Below, in pieces: positions 10,353 through 23,931 of a stretch of DNA of 64,000 nt; position 1 is the stretch's first letter, and every line of letters starts with the position of its first letter. Location: positions 8,805,311 to 8,869,310 of the forward strand of contig OX439131.1 in assembly GCA_949318235.1 (NCBI GenBank). Direction: 5' to 3'. Both the position numbers and the translations under genes were made by a program. Origin of the DNA: Ecdyonurus torrentis. Lineage: Eukaryota; Arthropoda; Insecta; Ephemeroptera; Heptageniidae. The notes below the pieces were generated by a model, which ran no database searches, was not told the origin of the DNA, and saw only the letters and a list, made by a program, of their open reading frames with translations.

Positions 10353-10773
10353 TGCCCATGTGGTGTAGTGGTTATAACCACGCTATAGCGTGCTCGTTTG
10401 GCACGCTATGGAGGTTCGGCGTTCGAAACCAAGCCGAGTTGGCCTTTGTAAGAGCGGTGGTTAGAACGGTGAAGTTTCAGTGTGTTTCAATGAGTACGTT
10501 TCCGCTGCAATGCGTGGGTTGGCCAGGCAGTTTGACCACCTCTCGTCCATAGTGGCGAGTGCTGCCGTCGTAAGATTTGGTGGTCCGAGCTGCACAGGTC
10601 TGCGGTATTAGGAGCCCAGAGGACTGTGGTATTAAGGGTAGAGCCTGTGGTCTGGTAAGCCACAGATCATTGTAAGCCCTCTACTTAATTACTAGAAAGG
10701 ATTCGTCCTGGCCTACCCCGAAAGGGATTATGGCGTCATGATATAGGTATGTATGTATAATGTATATGTATGT
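10353..10773 (+). mobile_element. tRNA-derived SINE
   Basis: The 5' head has an RNA polymerase III box A, TGGTGTAGTGG (10361-10371), fitting TRGYNNARNGG exactly, and a box B, CGTTCGAAACC (10420-10430), one base off GGTTCGANNCC, about 50 bp further on. A long unrelated body follows, then a TATG-rich tail (GGTATGTATGTATAATG). Near-identical 12-bp flanks, ATAGTACTAACC at 10341-10352 and ATAGTACTTACC at 10774-10785, look like the target duplication of LINE-driven insertion. The head does not fold as an intact tRNA. It is non-coding and depends on a LINE in trans. Confidence 0.85.
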
Positions 10774-11923
10774 ATAGTACTTACCAAACGGGTAACTATA
10801 CGTTTTACATTTAATTGTAAATTTTCTATTTTCCGTGAATTTTTTTTTTTTTAAAGTAAAATCCAGTTTTCAAGCATATTAAGTTTATACAAGTCCATAT
10901 TCGATGATATTAATTTTTCTGTTGTTGCAATAAAGTTAGACAAAAAACTCAAAACTGCGGTGTAAGGATAAAAACTCCCCATTAGAGACATTCTTTGCAA
11001 TTTCCATTATAATTTGTCATTAGTTTTTTGGCTTTATTTTAAATTGGCCAGTTTTGTTCCAACTTATATACTCATTCTCTTTTGAATCTGTTATGTTAAC
11101 AAAAAATATAGTTAAAAAAAATTAAGAGTTAATTGGGAAATATTTTTTAAAGATATGCATTAGTTGTTACTTATTAGTTATTACCATAATATTTGAATTT
11201 TTTTTTATCCTAAAAAGAAATTACCAGAAGCAGAAGTGATAGATGACCAAAAGAACAGGACAAGACAACGTTAGCCAGTTTAGAAAGAAAAGACTAAAAG
11301 GAGTAAACTTATATAGCAAAAATTACGTACACGAGTTGCTGAAATTCTCTCTAGTTTTGATTGATTTTTATTTTGCCGTAAAACAATATATTACCTGATG
11401 AGTATACTTTTGAACTTAAAATATAATAATAATAAATTTTTAAAAAATAGACTAAACGGATAAACTAAAGTGTGTATTATATAATACGGCAAAATCTACA
11501 CTAAAAAAAAAAAAAAAAAAATCTTGCATTGTATTAATGATTTGAAGCTCAAATTTATTTTAAGGTTGTAATTTTGAATTCCTTAAATGATCTTTTAACA
11601 ATGTAAAGTAAAAATTTTCTTTCAGTATAACGTTTAGTGATATATTTTTATAGTTTCTATGTACTTCGGGTTGCGGTCATCAGTTGTTTTATGTACTGCG
11701 GGCTGCGTATAAATGCAGTGCTAAAATGAAATACAGTCAATACAGTAATTCATATAATTTTTAGTTAATTTTAAAACAATTTTTCTATTTTAAAGAATTC
11801 TTTAAAAAATGCACCCTTAAAAATATTTGGAGCTTGAAAACATTGCTAGAATGCGAGATCTGTATTTTGGAAAATTTCGACAAAAAATGGGTCTGCCTAA
11901 TTATGTAGATCCATTCAACTTTC

Positions 11924-11929
<6 letters not shown>

Positions 11930-11960
<31 letters not shown>

Positions 11961-12010
11961 TGCCATGTTGTATTAATCCACTCCATAGTCCCAGTCAAGA
12001 CATTGAGTAA
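11930..12010. repeat. fragment of a dispersed repeat also seen at the right window edge
   Basis: TTGCCAT-TTGT-TTA followed by AGTCCCAGTCAAGACATTG (ending near 12005) recurs at about 63810-63867. This copy is truncated and lies inside the hAT-like element. Confidence 0.5.
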
Positions 12011-12300
12011 ATATCAAAAAGTTTTGTCTCTAGAATAAAATAATATTAATAATGTAGCAAGTAAAATGTAGCAGGTTTAATTTTTGTATTGTCAGAAGCA
12101 AATCCACATTTTGGCACGTCCAAAATCTACAAACTAAGTTTTACCTCTTTTAAAATTAAATTCATTATAAATCATTTCAAGTGCAAATTTGATTAAAAAA
12201 AGGTGGGCATCGGGCTTTTGGGGGCTTCGCTCCAGCATTTCTAGCTTGAACCCCCCCCCCCCCCCCGTGGTAAAATCCTGGCTACGCCACTGATATATAT

Positions 12301-12333
<33 letters not shown>

Positions 12334-12334
<1 letters not shown>

Positions 12335-12500
12335 CGTCATATAAAAATAATGAATGGTCACGTAAATAGCATACCTTAACTGTATTTTTACGTTATCTCA
12401 TGAGGGGTTACATTAACATTTAACATTCTGGTAAACTTTGTTAACAGTTTTGTAGATCCCATTTCATGTTTACTCATTAAAAAGCACACATGTTGTTTAT
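12334..12500 (+). repeat. dispersed repeat family R1, truncated copy 1
   Basis: Words such as GTCACGTAAATAGCATACC, AACATTCTGGTAAA and AGTTTTGTAGATCCCATTT match, with small changes, the longer copy at about 30090-30790. A third copy at about 59930-60420 shares a different part. No ends or coding capacity were recognised. Confidence 0.65.
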
Positions 12501-13855
12501 GGCTTAAAATTTTGCTTGAAAAGTGCATATCCATGCGGTGTAGCGTTCCGAATTTTATTATTATATAAGAAAGCTACATAGAGAAATTTTTATTATTTTC
12601 TTATACACACAGAATTTAAATCAATAATCATCAATTAATATAGTATTCGAAAGAGACATTATTACACTAATTTACTGAAGTTATATATTATGATATATTT
12701 TGATGCAACTGTATATAAAAATTTTTAAAATAAAATAAATTCATCGTATAGGTGTCGTATATATACTGTATACCGTGTAAAACAAACAAAGATTCACTCC
12801 ATTTGATCCCTTTTATTGTTACATAATATAAATTTCTCACAGTGTATAATTACAGTATGTACAGATTTAACCTGTAAAGCTTAACTGACATTATTTTTCA
12901 GAAGCTAAATTGTGAGACAATTTTTAACAACTGAAAAAAAAAAACCTTTTTTTTTTATCATATATATGGATATATTATTTTATTTATATTAAATCTATTG
13001 CCCTTAAATAGCTTGTATACAAATTGATATTCTAGTTAATTCACATTTTTATACTTTTCCATAACATTACTAATTGATAAGATATAAAAGGAACTAAATG
13101 TGTTGCCAGAATTACAAAATACAGGCAAACATTTAAAAATACTTCTTATCGTTCCGTCTCGTGTATAGCTCCAGGTCTATATAAAATATAGAACTATATG
13201 AAAAAGTTTACGATTTATAAATAGTATAGAAAATATCATTCCAGTTCCACTCCATTAAATTATAACACATAATTAAAAATAATTTAATAATATTATTCAT
13301 CATTTTTGTTACTATAAGCAACAAAATTTACACAAATAAAATTATTCTTAGTAATAAAAAAGCTTATAATTAATAGGTAATAGTATAAGGTCGTATATTA
13401 AATTAAAATTCATAAATCTTATAAAATCTAAAGCTTGTGGTTTAGAGCTGCGTTATATCACAGAAATATATGTACCAAAGCATAACCTATTTTATAGCAA
13501 TCATACTAACATTCTCTATATTCTTCGACAACATTAAACAGTTCAATATGTACAGAAATAATCATAGTTAATTTTTCAAGCTCTATAGAATGTTCGTATA
13601 ATTTTGTGTAAAATAAAACTTGATTAAATTACAAACTGCGATTGAGTATATAATCTAACTATAATGAATGAGAACATTGATAATTTCATTAGCAAAATAT
13701 ACACACACGGTCGGTACAGTACAGAACATAATATTATGCTGCCTATATAAAAATTGATTGCTTTGCAAAGTCACGAGTGTATTTTATACTGTTCATATTT
13801 ATGAAAAATTAAGTGCTCTATACTTTGGTCTTCTTGTGAGATCTGATCAATAAGT
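12501..13855. other. intergenic, downstream of the takeout-like gene
   Basis: Very AT-rich. It includes the 3' UTR side of the minus-strand takeout-like gene. No second gene or structured RNA is recognisable. Confidence 0.5.
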
Positions 13856-16800
13856 TCAAGCCTCGGCGTTTGACGTTGATTGTGTTTTCTCAGGAAAGAG
13901 ACTGTCAAAAGGTACAGAATGGAAGATGCCTTGAGACGCACTAATGAGGAACGCAGACACAACTTCTTCGATTATAGGCTGTAGCTCTCCCATCAGCTCT
14001 CGCCAATTCTCATTCAAGAAACGGTTTGTGGTGTCACCTGTAATTATAAATATTTTGATTTGTTTTGTTAAAAGTGGGGATTTCTCGTGTAATGGTATTT
14101 TAAACAATCAATTTCATATTTGTAATTAGACTCACCTCCTTTCCCCCGCTACAGTTCAGTTATTCAGTTATTTTCAATTTCAAACTCAAAAAAAAAAAAA
14201 AAAAGTGAAAAAAAAAAAAATAATAATAATAAAAAGCATTACAACTCAAATATATTATTCTGTATAGTAAATACTTCAAAATTCAAAATATCGAATATAG
14301 AACACAAATCCATGAAGAAAAACATAACATAACCATATAATTTTTTTAGTATCATTAATTATTAAAGATGAACTTTTTATAACAAAGGGGGGCGGTAAAC
14401 AGAAATAAAACAGGTAATAAAACAGTAGTGAAACAGGTAATAAATTATAAAAAGCAATTATAATAATTAACTATAATGTGCTTTACAATTATAGTTTATA
14501 AATCAATTGATCAAAATGACTATAAATATAGTTATATAAATTTATTTTTTTTTTGCTCATTATATTATTGATAAGGTGATTGGTATTTAATTTGATGTCA
14601 TACTAATCGCGTCTTGGAATGCACGGTAGCCTTCAGTTTTATAAAGATATAGGTAATGCATGCATGCATGCATGTATATAATTTTTTTTTTTTGTGATGT
14701 AAGTGGCTTGGCCTTGTGCTTCAAATCTGTATGCATCGCGTACTCGTCACGTCTTACCTATACCCCACGATACTAAACTAAATTGCGTCACCTCTCTATC
14801 GTACGTTTATTTAAACAATAAAACATTACACTTTCTATAATATAATTTACTGTCTTTTTATTTCGTTTAGCAAAACTACAGCCAATCATGCGCTTATAAA
14901 AAAGCAATTCAGTGTTCTAAATATGATTTTATTTGTGTTTATTGTCTTTTGTCACTTTAGAGTTAGATATGGTAAATTAAATGCATGCAAAGAATAAATT
15001 TTAAATTAAGAATGCAAAATGTAAAATTTACGGATTCTTAGAGTGTATAGATGAAACACGCAGAATAATTATTCAACAAATTAAAAAAATATATAATGTT
15101 CTATATTATATCAACAAATCAGTTTTAGAGGCCATATATTTAAATTTCCTGTTTTCAGACAAGTTCACATAATCTTGTCTACTTTTTCTTCTACTCACAG
15201 AGGCAACTTAATTAATATGCCTTGTTAAAAACTTTTAACCATGACTTTATTTGTACTTTTTAAAATACTTCGGTTATGCCAATTATTATTTTCAAACTAT
15301 ATGTATGTACATTATAATTTATTAATTACATTTTTGAAATTTGGAATATTTGATTTTTTTTTTTTCACCCCCCAATGATTATATTATTATTATTGTTATT
15401 TTTGGAAGATTTTTTTTTTTTAATAACGTCTACGTTTTATTCATTGGGAGTAAAAAAAATCAATGGAGCTTATCAGTTTAGCGAGCGGGGAGACGCGGGG
15501 AAAGTTAAGGGTCCCCTAATTTAACATTATGCTTATAGGAAAAAAAACTTTTCTTTTTTTTTCTTTTTTTGCAATTTTGAGAAAAGAAATCCGCCGATTT
15601 TGTAGAAATTTAAACGGGAAATACTAGATATACTTTTACGTGTTTTAAGCCATAGAAAATTTTTAAGCAATTTTTTAAACCGATAACCTCCATTGTACTG
15701 TATTTCAAAATTCAAAAATGTAAACTATATATTATAACAAATATACTACTTTGAAATTAATTTTTGGCTCAATCTAAGTTTGTTAATGAGTGCAGATAAA
15801 AAAAAGTCATGGTTAAAAGTTTCAACAAGGCATATTAGTTAATTAATTAGGCTTCCTAAGAGTAGAAAAAAAAGTGGAAAAAAAAAAAAAAAAAAAAAAG
15901 TAGACACGATATGAGAACTGGTCTGAAAACAGGAAATTTGACTATGGCCTCTAAAACTCTGATTTGTTAATATAAAACAAAAAAGTAAATAGTAAAAGAA
16001 AAAAAAAACTATATATTTCCTACAAAGCAAAGAAGAAGAAGAAAAAAGTTAAAATTTTAAATAAATATTTAAAACATAAGTCATGGACGATTTCTTTTCT
16101 TACTATAGCTCGCTGTAATTACCCAAAAATACTCAAACGGGTGCAATGTAATAATTAATAATTGATGACTCACCAAGCATTCTGTTCCCATTGAAGAGAT
16201 TTCCGAAGTTTAGAGTAAGTTGTTTTGCCTGGTTTAGTTTGACTGGGAAGTCTTCCATTTCCATGTAAAGTTTTCCATCTCGCATCTCTGGTCTTCCAAT
16301 AAGAGTAGCCTCAGGTGAAATTTCAACTGTATATATAAAAAACATCATAATAGTGATTTAGTATCTCGATGCAGTCTCATCGAGAAATTGTGATAAAATG
16401 CAAATCATTATTTTACATTAAATTTACATAAATGTTCAAAACAAGAGTTATTTGGAATGCGAGATGGAATTGTTTGTTGCCTTGGCTTTGGAGATAGATA
16501 GACGTTACTTCCTCGCAAGAGAGCGACCTCCGCAGTTGCCGAAATCTAGAATCAATGTCGCTCACCTTGCATGCCCTTGCTGACCGGAAAACACCACACA
16601 CTTTTTCCTATACCGCATTTTTCTCTTAAAATTGAAATATAAATCAGATGTGTGAATTTAATGTTTTTATGTTTCCGAACAATTCAAATACTACCATGAA
16701 GTAAAGGAAATAAAATTAACTAAACGAACGAATGAGTAAATAATAATAATAATTCTGACACAATTTATATTTCAGGCTATACCTATACTTTAGATTAAAA

Positions 16801-17820
16801 TGTCAGAGTATATTATAATTGAAAGGATTGTTAATTAATATACAGAATCACTTACAGACAGTAATGTTTGCCTTGCCCTTGCCACGAAGAGGCAGCAGTA
16901 GCGCTCGGCCATCCATCTCGTAGTCGCCTATCATCTCGAGCACTGGAATGTCCAACTTGAAGTGAAGCTTGTATTTATCTAGCTCACTCCTGTCAACCAA
17001 CAAATAAAATTATACAGAAATTATAAATAATAATAAGTAATGAAAATAATGTATATATATATATATATATATGTAGTTTTGTCTCTATTGATAAGACTTC
17101 GGATATATTAGCAGATAATAATCGCCAGTTTCTCTGTAAGAATATTTTGAATGCATGCAAATAAAAATACAATCTTATACAATAATAATATTACAATGAA
17201 ACCTTTTGAAAACTTTAATAGGATTATATCTATGGGGTGTGTGTAAATATAATGAGAGAAAAAAATTTCAAAAGAAGAAAAAATATCATATAAATTATTG
17301 ATACATATAAAAAATTGATAAATGTTTCTAATCTAGATTTTAATGTTGTATAGCTCACCTAACACTTTTGATTTTGTACTTTTCTCCACCATAAACGTGC
17401 AGTTTGCTGAGCTTGAGATTGATGGAAACTGGTCCAGAGCCCTCGTTTATCATAACTTCATCCAGCAATAGAGGGTTCAAGGGAGGAATTCTGAATGCGC
17501 GTACACCTTTATATAGGGGGAAAAAATTAACATTCGCTCTTGAACTTCTGTTAAACTCATATATTAGGAAGTATCATTGAGTGTCATCGGAAACTGAAAT
17601 ACCTTTCAACTGAGATGTAGTTTTGTATCTTTCACTTACCTTTTTCTAAGTACGGCCTCAGGTTGTTCACAGATTCAACCACACATTCACCAAATTTGGG
17701 ATCATTGCGTTCGCAAACCTTGAAGTATCGAGCTGAAAAATAAGTTTTATTGCTCGTAATTAGAATACAGAAGAAAATACCATGCTAGATTATTACTATG
17801 AACAAGAAATTGAATTGATG

Positions 17821-17877
<57 letters not shown>

Positions 17878-18542
17878 TAAAATAAAATTTTTAATAATCT
17901 GCTAATTTTCAAAGACTTTGAAGGGATTAATTTTGGATTTCATTTCACCCAGAATTTAGAAGCCAAAAACTTCCTTGAAATTTCTCGGAGCAAGAAACTT
18001 CTTCAAGGTGTTCAAATGTTTTTAACGTAGGTCGTGAAAATATATAAAAATAGGACGCGTTTGTTTTGAATGTTTATCCACCGGTTTTATAAAGTAGATG
18101 CAAGTAAGTAAGTGATTGAAAAATAATAATAAGAAGAAAATACTTAAGGAAATTTCTTAGCGTTGTTTAATTGTATGTCGCTGCCACTGCTTGTATAACA
18201 ATGAAAACAACTTGTCAAATAAAATAGGTACATAAAAAATAAAAGTGATTTTTTTTATATGAATATTTCTTTGCGGTAAATTTGTTATATATTATTTTTG
18301 TTTGACAGTCATTATGATATAATTGGCTTTTCATTACCTATTATCATCAAATTCCGTAACATTTTTCTTTGCTTTATAAGTATATAAGAAATAAATTACA
18401 ATCTTCAACATCATTGCTAACTATGGGTAAATAATAATAAGTCACTGATGAGGTACTTACGAAGTTTGTGCAGGTCAGCATGTGCCGAAGAGGCACAAAG
18501 CAGCGTGCAAGCGAGGACCGCGAGGCTTGAGGAGGGCGTCAT
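13856..18542 (-). CDS. takeout/JHBP-family secreted protein
   Basis: Six exons, 18542-18461, 17732-17640, 17506-17359, 16989-16856, 16326-16174 and 14037-13856, all joined by GT-AG introns with consistent phases, give 263 aa. The first 22 residues (ending CASSAHA) form a signal peptide. Cys34 and Cys44 in YFKVCERNDP and FGECV are the conserved N-terminal disulphide pair. ISPEATLIGRPEM, FGNLFNGN and NENWRELMGELQPIIEEVV are typical takeout motifs. Family members are haemolymph or sensory carriers with a TULIP-fold tunnel for juvenile hormone or other lipids, and some affect feeding and behaviour. The length fits the family. It is a single-copy gene in this window with its own TATA-initiator promoter. 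The ligand cannot be told from sequence. Confidence 0.95.
14038..16173 (-). other. last intron of the takeout-like gene
   Basis: A GT-AG intron of 2.1 kb, by far the longest in this gene. An inverted-repeat element (15114-15967) accounts for 0.85 kb of it. Several A or T runs and a (TGCA)n stretch near 14658 make up part of the rest. Confidence 0.85.
15114..15967. mobile_element. long-TIR non-autonomous element in the takeout intron
   Basis: Inverted arms of about 130-150 bp (15114-15255 and about 15805-15967) begin ACAAATCAG and share TTTCCTGTTTTCAGAC, ATATGCCTTGTT and AACTTTTAACCATGACTTT. The 550-bp middle is AT-rich with one GC-rich patch (15480-15520). No clear target duplication and no transposase. 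The right arm contains a longer A-run than the left. Confidence 0.75.
17823..17872. repeat. (TA)n microsatellite
   Basis: About 50 bp of pure TA in the first intron of the takeout-like gene. A shorter AT run lies at 17052-17071 in another intron. Confidence 0.95.
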
Positions 18543-18587
18543 TTGTACAGAGACTGGGTGTCGAGCCGCGGTGTCCACCGTCTTATA
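18543..18587 (-). promoter_or_regulatory. TATA-initiator promoter of the takeout-like gene
   Basis: On the minus strand TATAAGA occupies 18587-18581, and CCAGTC with A at 18555 is a good arthropod initiator 32 bp downstream. That implies a 5' UTR of only about 12 bases before ATG 18542. The region between is GC-rich (GCGGCTCGACACC), unlike its surroundings. Confidence 0.6.
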
Positions 18588-19368
18588 TCAGCTCCAAGCA
18601 ACCTTGGCCAGCCTAGCTTTACCTGTCGAAGTAACCTTCGTCTCCTCGGCGTCACATATCATGTGCTTCTGCTGCTGTTGCTGCTCTGTCCGACCATAAA
18701 GATCATCTCCAAATATCCGTTCTCAAATTAAAATATAGTTAATATATACCGCATTTACACTTAATTTGACTGATACAATAACAATTAAACTCACAACATA
18801 TGCGATAGTACCTTACTCATTCTGTAGTCTTATTATGGCTTCGAAATTTATAAGAGCTTTATTATTACTAAATGATTCATCAAAACCAAATATCATTTAT
18901 TACAAACATTTAACTTATTTAAATTAAAAACTGATGTGACCTGGAATGACCTGTGCTATTTTATTTTATTTCCTATTATTTATACCATGTTTGCACCTTC
19001 AAAATATGAGTCTTAAAAATATCCTATCCTATTCTTATTGATTGGATAAATTTTTAACATTATGGAAATGTTTTGGTAAATATTATAGAGATAATTAAAT
19101 AAATTTTACCAATAAAGCAAGATATTAAAAAACTTAATTATTTTTTATTCATATAGTGAGAAATGTTGACTTATATAAGATAAATTTAAAGTCATAAATA
19201 AAGCTAAAATTTCTCTAATAATTTACACAACTAAACGATTGAATGATTTTGTTTTTATTTGTCAAATTATTTTTTATTATTATTACATAAATACAGAGCT
19301 GAAACTCAGAAAATATCATTCAGATTTCCACCCAATTAAAGGGGTGATTTTACTCATTTGTAAAATTG

Positions 19369-19544
<176 letters not shown>

Positions 19545-21346
19545 TTATATAAATTACTCAAATCGTCACCGAGTCCAATCATCCAAAAAAATATCCAAGT
19601 TATTTATTTTTTTTTTCCTTCAAATTAACCTTGAATTAATACGACAAAGTCAAGATGCTAAATTTAATTGTTAGGTGATAACAATAAAATATCTCAGCTT
19701 ATGTCACTGCTATGGAATGTGAGACTCTAGCATCTAATATTTATTATTCACAACTTTTCCTGCAAATTTGAAAATCAACAAACATTAATTTGATTTGTCT
19801 TTCTTATTTGTTAAAGAAGACAGAATGGCAATACATTCGAGCAAAATACATAATTTAAGAGTGACCAAGATATTAACTATTGCTCTAAAAGAAGAAAAAA
19901 AAACTAATAAATTGATCAGTTTATACTCTTTTAAAAGATTCCATATAAAAAAAACTATATGAAAACTCTGCAAACCTTTTTTATACTAAATTGCCTTATA
20001 GAAATACTCATGATGAACGATACGTTAATTAAAATTTCCATACTAATACATACTTTAGGCAAAAAATAAAAAAAAATATCACATAAAATTTATATCATTA
20101 ATGTTTATTTATGATTTGCATTATATATCCCTGCTCTGCGTTACTTGGGTTTTTGGGTTCAGACAATTAAACTTATTTGTTGCTGCTTTAATTGTTTTCA
20201 ATTAATGCACTGACGTCATTTGAATTAGAGATATCATAATATCATGATATCATAATATGATTAATTTGAATTCTGATTCAGTGCGTTTTAGAATCAGATA
20301 TAAAAAATGACGTCATTTTTTTTTACGATAATAGAATAACAACAATAGACGCAAAAATATAGCAAATTTTCAAGGTTTTTAGAGATAAATATTTTATGTT
20401 TTTCTGAAATATCTTGATTTTTTTTTTATTTAATTAAGGAGATACAGTCATAGACTTTTTTTAACGTATAAATTTATGCATTCTTTGAAAACAGGTGGTT
20501 TTATCCAATTATAGGCTCATAGGCTGTATATATTTTTGTGCTCAAACTTAAAATTTCAGATTTACTCAGCCTGTCGCTAAATCAGATTTATCTTATTTTT
20601 ATACATTTGAATAATAATATACAAAAATTATACACCGAAAACAAAACAATCGAATTTACAAAATTATCATACATTTTTATACTGGTATATTAATCCGAAA
20701 AATAAAAACATTTCATTTTCGCAACAATTCTTTTGTTATAAAATTAAATAACAGATTCTGCCCTTCAAAAATTGTAGAGATTAATACTTTTTTTTTATGC
20801 AATTGTTATGCACATTGACAAAACTCTTAAATGAATTCACAAATTGGATTTAAATTTTAAGTACACTTAAATCAACATTTTGCTTTATATAGTAACAATA
20901 TATGGAAAGTCATGGACATAACACAGTATGTGTTTCATGAAAATAAATAATAATAAAACATAATTACTTTTAAAGAATGGGGGGGGGGGGGGAGTATAAA
21001 AGTAAAGGCAAAACTTGAATGAAAATTTAATTCAATTTTAGCAGTATGGTACAAATATTAAATAATGTTTAATAATACATTTTTTGAATCATAAACTGTA
21101 GAATCACTTTTAAATCAATCTTATTTTTATTTTTCATGTTTTTTTCTCAGGAAATGAACAAGTTTATAGGTTGCCTTTTAATGCAAATAGGTACTTAAAA
21201 TGCAAGTCAGCTACCTACATGTAATCCTAATTGTGTTGAATCATTAAGTTAATTGATTCCAAAAATTATTAAAGCTACGCAAATTTAACTGGTACAAATG
21301 AATAAATAATATAATATGATTAAAAGGTGTGTGTTACATGAAAACT

Positions 21347-21360
21347 ATTATATATATATT

Positions 21361-21412
<52 letters not shown>
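21347..21412. repeat. (TA)n microsatellite with interruptions
   Basis: About 65 bp of alternating AT with two interruptions. Confidence 0.9.
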
Positions 21413-21417
<5 letters not shown>

Positions 21418-23020
21418 GTATCCCAATCTTTTGAAACTAATTTATTTAGATTTTTCTTATGAAACTAGTTTTATCTTGTTACCAGGTATTGCATAACATA
21501 AATTTGCATTATGTATATTTGATTGACATTTGATTGTTGCAGTCAAACAATGATGCAATTTTTTTCTTGACTATGACGTCACAAGGTGTTCAATTTTTCC
21601 TTGTAGACCAATGAGACAAAAGCACTTTTTAAGAAGGAAGTGAATAATAATTATTTAATTATTGCGCCGTCAATGGGTATATTTATTTTACACTTCATAT
21701 TTTACTGTGCATATAAAGCATTTAAAATAAGATATTTAAAAAAATCAATTAAAATAATTTTAAATTTAGTTCCTTACCTACTTACCTATTTGACAATTTA
21801 CTCACATCACCCCCCCCCCCCCAAAGTTTTACTTCTAAAGCCCAGACAGCATCGACTCATTGAATTTAATTATGAAATAAAAGTATTAACTACATAAATA
21901 AATCGAAAGTATCTGTCAAATTTTTTCCACTTCCATTATAATTATTTATTTTAAAACTTAAATGTTTCCTATAATATATATTTTATACAAACATGTGTCA
22001 TAAATTAAAACATAAAGGAGTCTATGTTTAAAAATAAGGAAATTTGTTTTTATATAATAATTATCTATTAAGAATTTGCATACTGAAAAGTTTGAAATTA
22101 TAATTTATACATCAAATATTTAGCAAATTAAATACAACCTCGTCTTATTGAAAATGTATCTACAGTACAATGTATAATGTATTGTAATGTATTGTTATAT
22201 GAGTACCTTAGTCTACTTCTATGTTTTTTTCTGTTTCACAAAACACTATATATGTGCGTGTTAAGATTTATTTAAATAAAAACTACTCCTTGCTGTACTT
22301 TGTTATAATTACATAAAAATTAGTCAAAGTTTTTGACCTAGAATATGATATTTGCCCTTGGACTTACTTCAACTCTCTTCTGTTTTTTTAAATTTTTTTT
22401 TTTTTTTTTTGTTGCATGCGTCACGCATTTTTACTCACTCTAATGTGTTTCCAACTTTGTTCCGCTCTACTCCGGAATCTGATATACAATAGTTTTTTAT
22501 GGCCAATTTTTATGATTTTTTTTTTGTTACATTATAACAAGGTAAGTTTTAAAATTAATTTATTAATCAGAACACTCCAATAACATCGTCTAAACATTTT
22601 AAAAAAGTACAAAAAAAAAATAATAATAATAAATAAAAATAAATAAATAAATAAAGACGCCCAAAATTTAATGACGCATTTACAAACCTTCACGATATAT
22701 TGTTTGTCGGCGAATACTGTGGCGTTATTGCATGACTGAACTAGTCAAAAAAATTTATGCAAATATTGTTTTTGATTTATTATGCATCGATTCTATAATA
22801 TGTCAGTAATTCCTTCAGTTTTCTTCAAATTTTACTAAATTTCCAGCAAACACAGGTCAGGCTTATATCAAGATACATCTATTTTTTTTTTTAATTTCAA
22901 TGTATTTATATGTCTTGTAATATATAATATTATACTGTACTGTGTATTATTGTGTATACTGTACATATGTATGTATGTAGTAATATATTATTACTGTACC
23001 TCTCGGACCGGAACTTATGG

Positions 23021-23184
23021 CATGTACAGTCAGTTTACTTAAAAATGAATTTCTATTGGCTTATATAACAATTCAATGCAATCAGATGGAGATTTCAGTT
23101 GACGCAAAACTCTATCTAAATTTAAATAAATTTTATTCCCATATACCCATAGAAATTCATTTTTTAGTAAAATGACCGTACATG
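23021..23184. mobile_element. hairpin MITE (about 160 bp)
   Basis: Inverted ends of about 38 bp start CATGTACAGTCAGTTTACTT on the left and CATGTACGGTCATTTTACTA on the other strand at the right, and both continue AAAAATGAATTTCTAT. An open frame of 91 codons (23039-23314 minus) runs through it; because it covers both arms it is probably a chance frame. Confidence 0.6.
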
Positions 23185-23884
23185 AATTTTCATGTACTTG
23201 CATTTTTAGTATGACAGACAAGTGCATTTTTTGAACATTTGAAACGTATATGTATTTTTTATTTACATTAATAAGACAATACAAGTTTATTTCCTTCATT
23301 TTACCCACCAGCATAATAATATATGTGATTGCTGCATGATTTGCATTTATTAAAATGTAATAGTCTACTCATTTAATTAAACAAAAAGTTTAAAAAAACC
23401 TTCTTTTTTTATACATCACTATTATTATAAAAATACTTAACCAATCAGAATTGAACGAATGGAACTCATGTTTATTTTAATTGATATAACAATTCACGAC
23501 ATTCAAATTGCAAATTAATTTTTAAAGTAGTGTATTGCTGCAAAAAGAACATTGTTTTCTCAACATTCTGCTAGACGACTGAACGAAGCTCGTGGCTCGT
23601 GATTGTACAGAGTTGGTACAGAGGTTAATTTTGATTTTATTAGATCACTATTTTTTTTAGCAACTTAGGCTATGTATGTATACAGTATAAGCTTCACTTT
23701 TTTTTTTTTTTTTGCAAAATATATTTATTCATTTTAAATGAAAAATAAAGTCATATATTCATAACGTCATTCCTGTGATAATAATAATAACAAAAAGGCT
23801 TTCTAATGAGCTGCCGAATTTAAAAACTCAGAAATTCAATGGTTAGTTGCGGTTTTTAATTGCTACAGTTTCTATCTTGACAAG

Positions 23885-23931
<47 letters not shown>

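Larger units (their letters stand above)
9782..12292. mobile_element. hAT-like non-autonomous element, about 2.5 kb
   Basis: The two ends carry the same 16-bp inverted terminal sequence, CAGTGGCGTAGCCAGG, on the plus strand at 9782 and on the minus strand ending at 12292. CAGTGGCG-type ends are typical of hAT elements. The flanking 8-bp sequences are both ATATATAT (9774-9781 and 12293-12300), as expected for an 8-bp hAT duplication, though in an AT microsatellite this is weak evidence. G/C homopolymers lie just inside both ends. No transposase frame is visible. A complete SINE (10353-10773) and a fragment of another dispersed repeat (about 11930-12010) lie inside. Two unrelated solo ends facing each other is the alternative. 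Confidence 0.65.

Noticed and set aside
10353..10430. tRNA gene
   Set aside because: Box A and B are present but the arms do not form a tRNA cloverleaf, and a long tail with target duplications shows a SINE.
23039..23314. 91-codon minus-strand frame, protein-like
   Set aside because: It spans both arms of a hairpin MITE and has no splice or family support.
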